Shown: positions 26,227 to 35,398 of the stretch, piece after piece
Numbering within the stretch: position 1 is the first letter of the stretch
Layout: each line of letters opens with the position of its first letter
Assembly: GCA_030431435.1 (NCBI GenBank)
Contig: JAUIJI010000003.1
Coordinates: forward strand, 1 to 54,094
Direction: 5' to 3'
DNA: 54,094 nt
DNA from: Alphaproteobacteria bacterium
GTDB lineage: Bacteria; Pseudomonadota; Alphaproteobacteria; Sphingomonadales; Sphingomonadaceae
Translations under genes and position numbers: made by a program
Notes under the pieces: model-generated
Databases searched by the model: none
The model's input: only the letters and a program-made list of their open reading frames with translations
What the model was told of the DNA's origin: nothing

Positions 26227-28118
26227 CGCATCCTTACATAACGTCCCGGTGCATCCTCTATCGCCGGATTGGATTTTGATCCAGCCTTGCGACGCCCCTT
26301 CGCCTTGACGCGGTCCGGCGCAAGGCCGGTGATCCAGTCCTTCCAGTCCGGCCACCAACTGCCGGGATGCTCGGTCGCCTTCGCGACATAGTCCTCCAGC
26401 GTTTCCGCATCCTGCGGGCCGATCCAGTACTGGTACTTGCCCGACGATGGCGGGTTCACAACGCCGGCGATATGGCCGCTGCCTGCCAGCACGAAGCGCA
26501 CCGGCCCTTTCAGCGTCCGGTTCAGGCGGAACACGCTTTCAGGCGGGGCTATGTGATCTTCGCGCCCAGCCTGCACATAGGCGGGAGTCTTCACCAGCGA
26601 GAGGTCGATCTTCGTCCCGTCCGCCTCCAGCGCATCGGGCACCACCAGCTTGTTGTCGCGATAGCAGTTCTGCAAATAGGCCGCGTGCCATTTGGCAGGC
26701 AGGTTGGTGACATCGCCATTCCAGAACAGCAGGTCAAACGCGGGGTATTCCTTGCCCAGCAGGTAATGATTGACGACGTAGTTCCAGATCAGGTCGCTGC
26801 CGCGCAGCAGATTGAAGGTCGCAGCCATGTAGCGCCCGTCTAGATAACCGCCCTGGCTCGCCTGCTTGACGAGGTCGAGCATGTTGTCATCGGTGAACAG
26901 CTTCAATTCACCGGCATGTTCGAAATCGACTTGCGCGGTGAGGAAGGTCGCGCTGGCCACCTTGTCTGCCTCGCCGCGCCGCGCCAGCACAGCGAGCGTT
27001 GCCGCAAGCGTGGTCCCGGCAACGCAATAGCCGAGTGTGTGCACGGCGGGCACCTTCAGCCGATCGCGCACGAAATCGATCGCTTCGATCTGGGCGCGCA
27101 CGTAATCGTCCCAGCCGATATGGGCGAGGCTCTCATCCGCTGATCGCCACGAAACCAGCACCACGGTAAGACCCTGCTCCACCGCCCATTTGACGAAGCT
27201 CTTCTTCGGGTTGAGGTCGAGGATGTAGAAGCGGTTGATCCATGGCGGGAAGATCAGCAGCGGCACTTCCAGCACCTCATCGGTGGCGGGCGTGTACTGG
27301 ATCAGCTGGAACAACTCGGTCTCGTAAATCACCTTGCCGGGCGTCGCCGCCACATTCTCACCCAGCACGAACTTGCTGGTGTCGGTGTGGGTCAGCTGGC
27401 CCTTCTCGAGGTCAGCCGCCAGACGCTCCATGCCCTTGACGAGGTTCTCACCCTGGCTCTCGATAGTCTGTTCCAGCACCACCGGGTTCATCATCGGGAA
27501 GTTTGCCGGGCTCATCGCATCGAGCGTGGCGCGGGTGGCGAAGCGCAACTGTTCGCGCTCCTCTTCATCGAGGCCCTGAACGCTATCGACTGCTTCGGCG
27601 ATCCTGTCCGCCAGCAGCAGGTACGTCTGGTGGATCAGGGCGAAGGCGGGCTGCTCGCGCCATGCAGGATCATCGAAGCGACGGTCAAAGCGGGGAAAAT
27701 GCGGGTCTTTGCCTTCTGCCCGCGCATCCTCCTCCTCACCCTCGGGCGTGAAATGGGCAAGAATCTGTTGCCACAGCGCGGCGCCTTCCTCTGCCAGCAT
27801 CTGCTGCTTTTCGGGATCGAGAGCAGGCACCTGGCTGTACCACGCCTGCATCATCGCCATCCATTGCCCGGGATCGGCCATGAACGGGGCAAGGTAACTC
27901 GTCCCGTCCTCGTTCTCTCTGGTGTTGAGCTGCAGCCATGTATTCTGGAATTCGAGGATCGAAGCGCCAAGTGCGTCGATGTCCTGCTTGTCCGGCAGCG
28001 ATTCCACCGCTTGAGGGACGAATGCCTGCATCACCTGTCGCGCGGCTTCGCCCTGTATCCGCAGCATCTCGGTAAAAATGTCGGCGACGTCTTCGTCTAC
28101 CTGATTCTTCTTGGCCAT
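26223..28118 (-). CDS. phaC: Class I poly(3-hydroxyalkanoate) synthase
   Basis: 631 residues, a bit longer than the usual class I length of about 590. The catalytic triad is visible: Cys in the lipase-like box GYCVAG near residue 335, Asp in REDHIAPP, and His in GSGHIAGVVNPP. The N-terminal domain (NFPMMNPVVLEQTIESQGENLVKGM) matches PhaC. It polymerises 3-hydroxyacyl-CoA into storage granules, with the phasin on the same strand nearby. No PhaE is needed for class I. The C-terminal tail is Arg/Lys-rich. It is the first gene of a two-gene transcript with the FG-GAP protein. The start is ATG 28118. Confidence 0.94.
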   Translation of the reverse strand: MAKKNQVDEDVADIFTEMLRIQGEAARQVMQAFVPQAVESLPDKQDIDALGASILEFQNTWLQLNTRENEDGTSYLAPFMADPGQWMAMMQAWYSQVPALDPEKQQMLAEEGAALWQQILAHFTPEGEEEDARAEGKDPHFPRFDRRFDDPAWREQPAFALIHQTYLLLADRIAEAVDSVQGLDEEEREQLRFATRATLDAMSPANFPMMNPVVLEQTIESQGENLVKGMERLAADLEKGQLTHTDTSKFVLGENVAATPGKVIYETELFQLIQYTPATDEVLEVPLLIFPPWINRFYILDLNPKKSFVKWAVEQGLTVVLVSWRSADESLAHIGWDDYVRAQIEAIDFVRDRLKVPAVHTLGYCVAGTTLAATLAVLARRGEADKVASATFLTAQVDFEHAGELKLFTDDNMLDLVKQASQGGYLDGRYMAATFNLLRGSDLIWNYVVNHYLLGKEYPAFDLLFWNGDVTNLPAKWHAAYLQNCYRDNKLVVPDALEADGTKIDLSLVKTPAYVQAGREDHIAPPESVFRLNRTLKGPVRFVLAGSGHIAGVVNPPSSGKYQYWIGPQDAETLEDYVAKATEHPGSWWPDWKDWITGLAPDRVKAKGRRKAGSKSNPAIEDAPGRYVRMR

Positions 28119-28294
28119 GCGCGCACCATAGGCCGCGAAAATGAGATTTGGGAGACAAAGCGGGGCGAGGCGAATAAGGGGCGCTTGGGGACCGAGTCAC
28201 CCGTCAAAACCACGCGTTGCGAAAGTGACTGGATTCCGCCACAATTCGCCAGCGGGTGCGACAATCGCTCCGCCAATCTGAAACGAAGGAAGAA

Positions 28295-29494
28295 ATGGAC
28301 ACCGAATTCTACCGCATCAAGCGCCTGCCGCCCTATGTCATCGCCGAAGTGAATGCGATGCGAGCGGCCGCGCGAGCGGAAGGGCGGGACATTATCGACC
28401 TTGGCATGGGCAATCCTGACCAGCCGCCGCCGCAGCACGTGATCGACAAGCTGTGCGAGGTGGCTCAGAACCCCGATGCTCACGGCTATTCGCAGTCAAA
28501 GGGCATTCCCGGGCTGCGCAAGGCACAGGCGAATTATTACCAGCGCCGCTTCGGAGTAGAACTCGATCCCGAAAGCGAGGTTGTGGTCACGCTGGGTTCC
28601 AAGGAAGGCCTCGCCAGCCTTGCCACCGCGATCACCGCGCCGGGTGACACGATCATGGCACCCAACCCGAGCTACCCGATCCACACCTTCGGCTTTATCA
28701 TTGCCGGGGCATCGATCCGCTCGGTGCCAACCACGCCTGACCAGCATTACTGGGACGAACTGGAAGCGGCGATGAACTTCACCGTGCCGCGGCCGACGAT
28801 CCTGGTCGTCAACTTCCCGTCGAACCCGACGGCTGAAGTGGTTGACCTGGAATTCTATAAGAAGCTGGTTGACTGGGCGAAGTTCCACAAGGTGTGGATC
28901 CTGTCGGACCTCGCCTATTCAGAGCTTTATTACGACGGCAAGCCGACGCCTTCGATCCTGCAGGTTCCGGGAGCGAAGGACGTGGCGATCGAGTTTACCT
29001 CGCTGTCCAAGACCTATGGCATGGCCGGATGGCGGATGGGCTTTGCGGTCGGCAACAAGACGCTGATCAGCGCGCTGACGCGGGTGAAGAGCTATATCGA
29101 TTATGGCGCCTTCACACCCATCCAGGCCGCCGCCTGCGCCGCGCTGAATGGTCCGCAGGACTGTGTCGAGCAAACCCGGCTGATGTATCACAAGCGCCGC
29201 GACGTGATGGTCGAGGCCTTTGGCCGCGCCGGTTGGGACATTCCCCCGCCGCCCGCCTCCATGTTCGCCTGGGCACCGCTTCCGGCGGCGCTGAAGGACA
29301 TGGGCAGCATGGAGTTTTCCAAGCAGCTGCTCACCCATGCCGAAGTCGCTGTTGCGCCAGGCGTCGGCTATGGCGAGGACGGCGAAGGCTATGTCCGCAT
29401 CGGCATGGTCGAGAACGAACAGCGCCTGCGCCAGGCAGCACGCAACATCAAGCGCTACCTGCAAAGCATGGGCGTGAACTCCTCGGCCGCCTGA
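28295..29494 (+). CDS. PLP-dependent aminotransferase, AlaC-like
   Basis: 399 residues, class I/II fold. The N-terminal EFYRIKRLPPYVIAEVN and LGMGNPDQPPPQHV, the cofactor-binding Lys in SLSKTYGMAGWRMG and the Arg in GEGYVRIGMVEN match the AlaC/LL-diaminopimelate-like aminotransferase subfamily, which makes alanine from pyruvate and glutamate. Substrate choice between alanine and related amino acids is not settled by sequence. ATG 28295 is preceded by AGGAAGAA at a good distance; a longer frame has no ribosome site. It is divergent from phaC, with 176 bases between the starts. A hairpin follows it (29519-29544). Confidence 0.88.
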   Translation: MDTEFYRIKRLPPYVIAEVNAMRAAARAEGRDIIDLGMGNPDQPPPQHVIDKLCEVAQNPDAHGYSQSKGIPGLRKAQANYYQRRFGVELDPESEVVVTLGSKEGLASLATAITAPGDTIMAPNPSYPIHTFGFIIAGASIRSVPTTPDQHYWDELEAAMNFTVPRPTILVVNFPSNPTAEVVDLEFYKKLVDWAKFHKVWILSDLAYSELYYDGKPTPSILQVPGAKDVAIEFTSLSKTYGMAGWRMGFAVGNKTLISALTRVKSYIDYGAFTPIQAAACAALNGPQDCVEQTRLMYHKRRDVMVEAFGRAGWDIPPPPASMFAWAPLPAALKDMGSMEFSKQLLTHAEVAVAPGVGYGEDGEGYVRIGMVENEQRLRQAARNIKRYLQSMGVNSSAA

Positions 29495-29518
29495 TCTGCC
29501 GCCTTTGGAGATGTGTGA

Positions 29519-29544
29519 CCGGCGGTCAGTTTATTGGCCGCCGG
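29519..29544 (+). terminator. Possible terminator hairpin after the aminotransferase
   Basis: CCGGCGG pairs with CCGCCGG across a 12-base AT-rich loop. No T tract follows, so termination may be factor-dependent. Confidence 0.35.
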
Positions 29545-29619
29545 AGCATAATACTGACTTGCAATATTTGGAAAATCCCTTTGGCATGGCTGCTCGCATA
29601 AACGGTCGGGAGTGGCACA

Positions 29620-30351
29620 TTGACGACATTCGGATGGGTTGCGCCGTCCAGAGAGCCGCCTGACCACTGGGACATGCGGCTGGTCGGCTGGGACCTGTGC
29701 CATGGCCACCGCGCCAGCCGCGCCGATTGCAAGCATGTGCTGGTCTGTGATGTCCGGGAGATCAGTCCGGCACAACGCGTCAGCATGGCACTGGCAGACC
29801 GGCCCGCATGGCGTCTGATCCTGCTCGGTGTCGAGGACGCGGCCGAGCGTGCGCAATTGCTCACCATCGGGTGCGCAGAGGCACTGCCTGCCGCCACATC
29901 CCTGCGCGAACTGGCAGCGCGGGCCAAGCGGGTAGATGACATGTTCGGCATGTTGCCGCGATGGCGCGTGGTGGGGCCGGTAACGCTCGATCTGTTTCAC
30001 CGCGATGCCCGCAAGGGCTCGCGCTGGCTGCACCTGCACCCGCGCGAATTCGGCGTTTTGTGGCGATTGGCGGACAAGCCGGGAGAACGGATCACGCGCG
30101 CGCAATTGCTGAAGGATGTGTGGCGCATTAATCACGATCCGGAGACCAACAGCGTTGAAGTCCACGTCTCGCGGCTGCGCTCCAAGCTCGCCGCTGCCGG
30201 GTGCGACAGGCTGGTCGAAACGGTGCCCGAAGGCGGCTACCGGCTGGCGCGCGACATCCCCTTCATGCTTGCCGGTAGCGATGATGAGGCCGATGCGCTG
30301 GACCGGTACCTGCGCGAGGTGGACTGGGCCCACGATCGCGCCCACGGCTGA
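29620..30351 (+). CDS. OmpR/PhoB-type winged-helix regulator with degenerate N-terminal domain
   Basis: 243 residues from TTG 29620, which follows a GGGAG site. Residues about 120-225 are a PhoB-type DNA-binding domain: HPREFGVLWRLADKPGERITRAQLLKDVW, then VEVHVSRLRSKL and TVPEGGYRL. The N-terminal part aligns in size with a receiver domain (RPAWRLILLGVEDAAERAQLLTIGCAEALPAATSLRELAARAKRV looks like the beta4 to alpha5 stretch), but the acidic pocket and phosphoacceptor Asp are absent, so it is a pseudo-receiver at best. No kinase is adjacent. It may respond to a ligand or partner. The start is not certain; ATG-equivalents further in are possible. Confidence 0.75.
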   Translation: MTTFGWVAPSREPPDHWDMRLVGWDLCHGHRASRADCKHVLVCDVREISPAQRVSMALADRPAWRLILLGVEDAAERAQLLTIGCAEALPAATSLRELAARAKRVDDMFGMLPRWRVVGPVTLDLFHRDARKGSRWLHLHPREFGVLWRLADKPGERITRAQLLKDVWRINHDPETNSVEVHVSRLRSKLAAAGCDRLVETVPEGGYRLARDIPFMLAGSDDEADALDRYLREVDWAHDRAHG

Positions 30352-30441
30352 GTTCGCGACAAATCCACACAAATGACAACTGGATTAGCAGTGCTGCTGT
30401 CTATATCGTCCCTCGCCTGAGTTGGTGGGAGAGGATCAACA

Positions 30442-31875
30442 ATGGCCAGCGCACCGGGCAGAACGCTCGACGTATCGACATATTTGCAGGAGCAACCCTT
30501 CGGCCGTTACCATGTGACGCTGCTGATCCTGTGCTCGCTTGTCACATTCTTTGACGGGCAGGATTTCACCGCCCTTCCCTATGCCCTGCCTTATCTGCGC
30601 GACGAGTGGGCGATAGACGACCAGACAACGGCGCTGATCACCTCTGCGGCATTCCTCGGGCAGATGATCGGCTCGCTGTTCGGCTCCTACCTCGGCGATG
30701 TATTCGGGCGCCGACCCGTGATCATCGCTTCCACCATCGGCAGCGCTGTCCTCACCACGGCTGTCGGCTTTGCCCAGTCGCCCGAACAGCTGATGGTGCT
30801 GCGCTTTGTTTCAGGCCTTGCCATTGGCGGCTTGCTGGCCCCGGTCTGGGCGCTGGGTATCGAGAGCATGCCCAAGTCGATGCGCGCCACCAGCGTGACC
30901 ATCATCATGCTGGGCTTCAGCTTCGGCGCATCGTCTGCCGCACCCATCGCCAACTGGACCGCGCCGGTGCTGGGCTGGCAAGGCATCTTCTGGGTCTGCG
31001 GTGCGATGACCGGCGTCTTCGCGCTGGTGCTGATTTTCATGCTGCCCGAATCCACCCGCTGGATGGTGGCCACGCAGCAGGACAAGTCCCGCATCACGCC
31101 CATGCTTGCGCGTTTCAATCCTGCCTTTGATCGTGATGCTTATGACAGCTTCTACCTGTCTGACGAGCGCAAGGTCCGAACCAACGAGAACCGGGATGTG
31201 AACGCCTTCTTCCGCCAGGCGGCGAATGTCTTCCTGCGTTTCCGCGAACTCTTCGTGGGCAAGCTCGCCCTGATCACCGTCTTCATCTGGGCAGCCTATT
31301 TCTTCTCCAGCATCGCGATCTACCTGAAGAATGCCTACGGCGTGCTGTTCATGGAGAACCTGGGCATCCTCAGGCAGGATGCCGCATGGCTGGCTGGCGC
31401 AAGCGGCATTGTCGGCGCTATCGGCGGCGTGGTGCTGCTGTCCTTCACCGAAAAGCGTGGCCCCGGCTGGATCGCCCTCGCCCCGCTGATTGGCATTCCC
31501 ATCGTGCTGCTGGTCGGCTTCGGCTATGTCTCCGGCGGCTTCGAGCTGATGGCCGTATTGCTGATAGGCGCGATCTTCGTGGGCGCAGGCCATGCAGCGG
31601 TGATCTCGATCACCTCGATCTATTACCCCAGCGCGGTGCGCGCTTTCGGCGGCGGCTGGGCTAGCTTCATGGCCAAGTTCGGCGCTGTGGCCGCACCCTT
31701 CATCGGCTCCAGCGCCGGTTTCCTGCAAGGCGCGTCGGGCGCGCGCGAGGGCTATGTCTTCACCGCTTTCTGCATGGCCGGGATCGTGGTCTTCGTGCTG
31801 CTGCTGGCCAATGTCGCCAAGGGCCTGAAGGACGAGCCGGAACCCGCAAAGACTTCCGCACAGCCCGCAGAATAG
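30442..31875 (+). CDS. MFS transporter, sugar/aromatic acid type
   Basis: 477 residues with 12 predicted membrane segments in two halves. The conserved loop after helix 2, GSYLGDVFGRRP, and the second-half equivalent are those of the proton-symporting major facilitator superfamily. ALGIESMPKSMRATSV is typical of the aromatic-acid/sugar-acid branch. It likely imports an organic acid across the inner membrane. GGGAGAGGATCAACA gives a strong ribosome site. The IlvD/Edd-type dehydratase starts 12 bases after its stop, so transporter and enzyme form one operon and the transported compound is likely a sugar acid, by inference. Confidence 0.88.
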   Translation: MASAPGRTLDVSTYLQEQPFGRYHVTLLILCSLVTFFDGQDFTALPYALPYLRDEWAIDDQTTALITSAAFLGQMIGSLFGSYLGDVFGRRPVIIASTIGSAVLTTAVGFAQSPEQLMVLRFVSGLAIGGLLAPVWALGIESMPKSMRATSVTIIMLGFSFGASSAAPIANWTAPVLGWQGIFWVCGAMTGVFALVLIFMLPESTRWMVATQQDKSRITPMLARFNPAFDRDAYDSFYLSDERKVRTNENRDVNAFFRQAANVFLRFRELFVGKLALITVFIWAAYFFSSIAIYLKNAYGVLFMENLGILRQDAAWLAGASGIVGAIGGVVLLSFTEKRGPGWIALAPLIGIPIVLLVGFGYVSGGFELMAVLLIGAIFVGAGHAAVISITSIYYPSAVRAFGGGWASFMAKFGAVAAPFIGSSAGFLQGASGAREGYVFTAFCMAGIVVFVLLLANVAKGLKDEPEPAKTSAQPAE

Positions 31876-31887
31876 GACCTTTACGCC

Positions 31888-33546
31888 ATGCACAAGCTGC
31901 GCAGCCTCTCCGCCAATTCGCCGGGCCGCCGCGCCAACTGGAAAGCGCTCGGCCTGTCGAAGGAGGATATGGAGAAGCCCAAGATCGCGGTGGTCAATTC
32001 CTCCAGCGAGCTGGCGATCTGCTATGCCCATCTCGATGGCATTGCCAAAATCGTGAAGGAGGAAATCCGCAAGGCCGGCGGCGTTCCTTTCGAAGTGCGC
32101 ACTGCCGCCCCGTCTGACTTCATCACGGGCGCAGGGCGCGCAGGCTCCTATATCCTTGCGGGCCGCGACATCATCGCCAATGATATCGAGGTGCAGGTGG
32201 AAGCCGCCATGCTCGATGGCATGATCTGCCTCACCAGTTGCGACAAGACGCCGCCCGGCCATCTGATGGCCGCCGCGCGTCTCAACATCCCCACCATCCT
32301 CGTGATCGGCGGATACCAGCAGGCCGGCGCAATCGATGGCGAACCGGTGGACGTGGAGGACGTGTGGTCAGGCTCTGTCGGTGAGCGCTTCGGTGCAAAG
32401 CCCAAATTCCCCATCGCCGACATGGCCGAGAATGCCATCATGGGCCCGGGCGTCTGCGCCGGGATGGCGACTGCCAACACCATGCATTCGGTGGTCGAAG
32501 CACTCGGCATGACGCTTCCCGGCAATGCGCCGGTGCGTGCCAATTCACCCAAGATGCAGGACAATGCCCGCGCCTGTGCGCGCCGCATCGTGGAGATGGT
32601 GGAAGAGCAGCTGCTGCCGCGCGACATCATGACCGCGGGCGCCTTCCGCAATGCCGTGGCCACGGTGCTTGCTGTTTCCGGCTCGATCAACGCGATCAAG
32701 CACTTGCAGGCCACCGCCGTCGAAGCCGAGAGCGACATCGACATCTTCACCATGTGGGAGGAGATGAGCGACGTGCCCGTGCTCTCGCCCGTTCGGCCCA
32801 CCGGCGATATCCGCATCGAACAGTTCGAGGATGCAGGCGGCGCGCGCGCTATCCTGAAACGCCTGTTGCCGCGCATCCACGGCGATGCCCTCACCTGCAC
32901 CGGCAAGACGCTGGCCCAGAACCTCGAAGGCTGGGAGATACCCGGCCCCGAGGTAATCCAGCCGCTCGACGCACCGTTCAGCGAAGGGCCGAGCATCGCC
33001 ATTCTCAAAGGCAATTTTGCTGATACCGCCGTCGTGCGCCTCGGCATCCGCGACGGTTCGCGACCCGAGGAGTTCACCGGCCCGGCCCGCGTGTTCGAAA
33101 GCACGGCGGAATGCCTGCAGGGTATCGAGGACGGCAAGGTCAAGGAAGGCGACGTCGTCATCGCCCGCAACCAGGGCCTCAAGGGCGGCCCCGCCATGGG
33201 TGGCAGCGCTTCGCTCGTGATCTTCGCGCTCGATGCGGCGGGCCTTGCCAAGACCACCGCTTTCGTGACTGACGGCCAGTTGTCCGGCCTATGCCTCAAG
33301 GGCCTGACCGTGGCCGAAGTCGCTCCGGAAGCGGCGACCGGCGGCCCCATCGGCAAGGTTCAGGACGGGGACGTGATTACCATCTCCGTCGCCAACCGCA
33401 GCATCGATCTCGACGTGGCCGCAGAGGAACTTGCCGCCCGCGATGCCCCCGGGTACCGGCAACCAGCCCCCGGCTATCTCGGCAATTTCCGGCAGGATGT
33501 GCGGGGAATGGAAACCGGCGGTGTGCTGCTGCCGGAAAAGGACTGA
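31888..33546 (+). CDS. IlvD/Edd family dehydratase
   Basis: 552 residues. This is the iron-sulfur dehydratase family of dihydroxy-acid, phosphogluconate and sugar-acid dehydratases. Cys in LAICYAHL, SCDKTPP and GPGVCAGMATANTM are the three cluster ligands. DGQLSGLCLKG corresponds to the C-terminal serine loop. The protein is clearly diverged from core IlvD (NSSSELAICYAH in place of the usual motif, and GGYQQAG where most have GGPM), so a sugar acid or other hydroxyacid is more likely than the branched-chain precursor. It follows an MFS gene and converges with an FAD oxidoreductase. Product: a 2-oxoacid by loss of water. Confidence 0.87.
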   Translation: MHKLRSLSANSPGRRANWKALGLSKEDMEKPKIAVVNSSSELAICYAHLDGIAKIVKEEIRKAGGVPFEVRTAAPSDFITGAGRAGSYILAGRDIIANDIEVQVEAAMLDGMICLTSCDKTPPGHLMAAARLNIPTILVIGGYQQAGAIDGEPVDVEDVWSGSVGERFGAKPKFPIADMAENAIMGPGVCAGMATANTMHSVVEALGMTLPGNAPVRANSPKMQDNARACARRIVEMVEEQLLPRDIMTAGAFRNAVATVLAVSGSINAIKHLQATAVEAESDIDIFTMWEEMSDVPVLSPVRPTGDIRIEQFEDAGGARAILKRLLPRIHGDALTCTGKTLAQNLEGWEIPGPEVIQPLDAPFSEGPSIAILKGNFADTAVVRLGIRDGSRPEEFTGPARVFESTAECLQGIEDGKVKEGDVVIARNQGLKGGPAMGGSASLVIFALDAAGLAKTTAFVTDGQLSGLCLKGLTVAEVAPEAATGGPIGKVQDGDVITISVANRSIDLDVAAEELAARDAPGYRQPAPGYLGNFRQDVRGMETGGVLLPEKD

Positions 33547-33552
33547 GCGCCC

Positions 33553-35031
33553 CTACTCCGCCGGAACCGCCTCGCCGCGCGCAGCCTTCACCGCAGCATC
33601 GTCATGCAAATGCGCGCCCTGTTCGCGCAGCAGCTTGCGGATCGCGTCCACATCCACCGCGCGCGGCTGTACGCCCTGATCTGCTGCAAGCGCCGCACCC
33701 ACGCCTGCCGCATGGCCGGTCAGCCAGCATTGCGGTATCTCGCGCATGAAGCCGTGGGAATTGGCATCGCAACTGATATGCCGCCCGCCGACCAGAAGGC
33801 CATCAAGGTTGCGCGGCACGATCGAGCCATAGGGCACGCTGACCACCGGGAATTTCGGACTGATCGAGGGCGATACGCCCACCTCGTCTGCCACCGGCGT
33901 GCCATTGCCCCAGTCCTTGCGCTCGATCCGGCCAAGCCCCGCCAGCCGCCGCGTGTGGCGTACGCCCAGCTGCTGCGCGCTTTGCAGCGAATAGACATTC
34001 TCGAAACCGGGCGCGTGTTTGCGGAAGAACTGGCAATGCCCCTCCATCAGACGGTGGCTGCGGATCTCGACCTCGGTCTGGTCATCCACGTCGAGCGCGG
34101 ACAAGCCGCTCTGTCGCGGCCCCAGGAACAGCGCGATATCGGGCCGCCAGCTGACATAAGGCGTCTGGAAATAGCCCAGCTCCTCGCGCCCGCGCTCCAT
34201 GAAGGCGCGCAGCTCGTCAGGATGGTGGACCTTCCAGTCAATCCAGCGGTCCATGTTCACCCCGCCCAGCACCCAGCCGGTGTTCATCGAATGGTGGACG
34301 TCGCCTTCCTCGATATCGGTATCGAACTCGGCCCCGGCGCGCGCGAACATGTCACCATCGCCCGTGGTATCGACCACCACCTTGGCGAGCAGCGCATTGC
34401 GGCCCTGCTTGCTTTCGAAGATCACGCCCTTCGCCGCGCCATCCTCCACCAGCGGGCGCGCGGCCCATGCGTGGAAGACGATGCGCACGCCCGCTTCCAG
34501 CAGCATCTCCTGGTTGTTGAGCTTCATCCGCTCCGGATCGAGCGTAGGCGCCCATTGCACGATGCCGTGGAAGGCGGTGGTGCGGTTGGACCAGTATGCG
34601 AACTTGTCATGGTCCTGGCTGCCCCAGTCCTCCTTGGGCGGACCGGCCACGGCTTCGGGCGGCATGCGGTCGATGAAGTGGCGGGCATAGCCCTGGATCA
34701 CGTGGTTGCCCTGCCAGTCAGTCATGCGGTCGATCCACATCACGAGGCCGCCTGTCGAAAGCCCGCCAAGGCAGTTGTAGCGCTCCACCAAAGTCACGTC
34801 CGCGCCGGCCTTCGCCGCAGCCCATGCAGCCGCACATCCCGCAGGCCCGCCGCCGATCACCGCGACATCGCATGTGTGGTAGATATCGATCTCCCGCGCA
34901 TCCTCGCGGATCGTCCCGCTGCCATTGGGCGGCGGAAGGTTTCGCGCGTTGGATTCGAACACGTCAGAGCCGAGGAAACGCTCCTCGCTATGTCCCTCGA
35001 CCCGGCTCATCTTCACGTCATTATTGGCCAT
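33553..35031 (-). CDS. FAD-dependent oxidoreductase
   Basis: 492 residues. The N-terminal dinucleotide-binding loop reads AVIGGGPAGCAAAWAAAKAG, followed by ERYNCLGGLSTGGLVMW, and the C-terminal part has GSIVPRNLDGLLVGGRHISCD. The arrangement is that of the FAD_oxidored family (about 450-550 residues), which oxidises or dehydrogenates small hydroxy compounds. ATG 35031 is chosen; longer frames would run through tRNA-Cys and have no credible ribosome site. It converges with the IlvD-type dehydratase (stops 6 bases apart). A related pathway role is possible but unproven. Confidence 0.82.
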   Translation of the reverse strand: MANNDVKMSRVEGHSEERFLGSDVFESNARNLPPPNGSGTIREDAREIDIYHTCDVAVIGGGPAGCAAAWAAAKAGADVTLVERYNCLGGLSTGGLVMWIDRMTDWQGNHVIQGYARHFIDRMPPEAVAGPPKEDWGSQDHDKFAYWSNRTTAFHGIVQWAPTLDPERMKLNNQEMLLEAGVRIVFHAWAARPLVEDGAAKGVIFESKQGRNALLAKVVVDTTGDGDMFARAGAEFDTDIEEGDVHHSMNTGWVLGGVNMDRWIDWKVHHPDELRAFMERGREELGYFQTPYVSWRPDIALFLGPRQSGLSALDVDDQTEVEIRSHRLMEGHCQFFRKHAPGFENVYSLQSAQQLGVRHTRRLAGLGRIERKDWGNGTPVADEVGVSPSISPKFPVVSVPYGSIVPRNLDGLLVGGRHISCDANSHGFMREIPQCWLTGHAAGVGAALAADQGVQPRAVDVDAIRKLLREQGAHLHDDAAVKAARGEAVPAE

Positions 35032-35152
35032 GACCCAGCGATCTATCTTTCCTGCTGCAAGGCGGCAAGCGATGCCGCGTCGCGGACTGTAACGAAATGA
35101 TTGCATCGCCCCCCGGCTTTCGCTACTTGCCCGCCTCCTCATTGGGGAAAGA

Positions 35153-35226
35153 GGCCCGATGGCGGAGTGGTTACGCAGAGGACTGCAAATCCTTGCACGC
35201 CGGTTCGATTCCGGCTCGGGCCTCCA
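35153..35226 (+). tRNA. tRNA-Cys (GCA)
   Basis: A 74-base cloverleaf including an encoded CCA. The acceptor GGCCCGA (35153-35159) pairs with 35216-35222, the T arm reads GCCGGTTCGATTCCGGC, and the anticodon GCA is at 35185-35187. It excludes long upstream starts for the divergent FAD oxidoreductase. Confidence 0.96.
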
Positions 35227-35253
35227 CACAGTTTGCGCGGGAACGCGTGAAGG

Positions 35254-35329
35254 GCCGCTTTAGCTCAGTTGGTAGAGCACATCATTCGTAATGATGGGGT
35301 CACTGGTTCGAGTCCAGTAAGCGGCACCA
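35254..35329 (+). tRNA. tRNA-Thr (CGT)
   Basis: A 76-base cloverleaf with encoded CCA. The acceptor GCCGCTT (35254-35260) pairs with AAGCGGC (35319-35325), the D arm has AGCTCAGTTGGTAGAGC, and the anticodon CGT is at 35287-35289. It lies 27 bases after tRNA-Cys, so the two are probably co-transcribed. Confidence 0.96.
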
Positions 35330-35398
35330 CCACCGGCAGGGATCACGGCATTGCGCCCCGCCGCACGCCCAACCCCGCCCGCAACAGGAGCATGTGGA

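Noticed and set aside
35153-35229. Longer start for the FAD oxidoreductase at 35229
   Set aside because: It would run through tRNA-Cys on the other strand; ATG 35031 gives the family's normal N-terminus.
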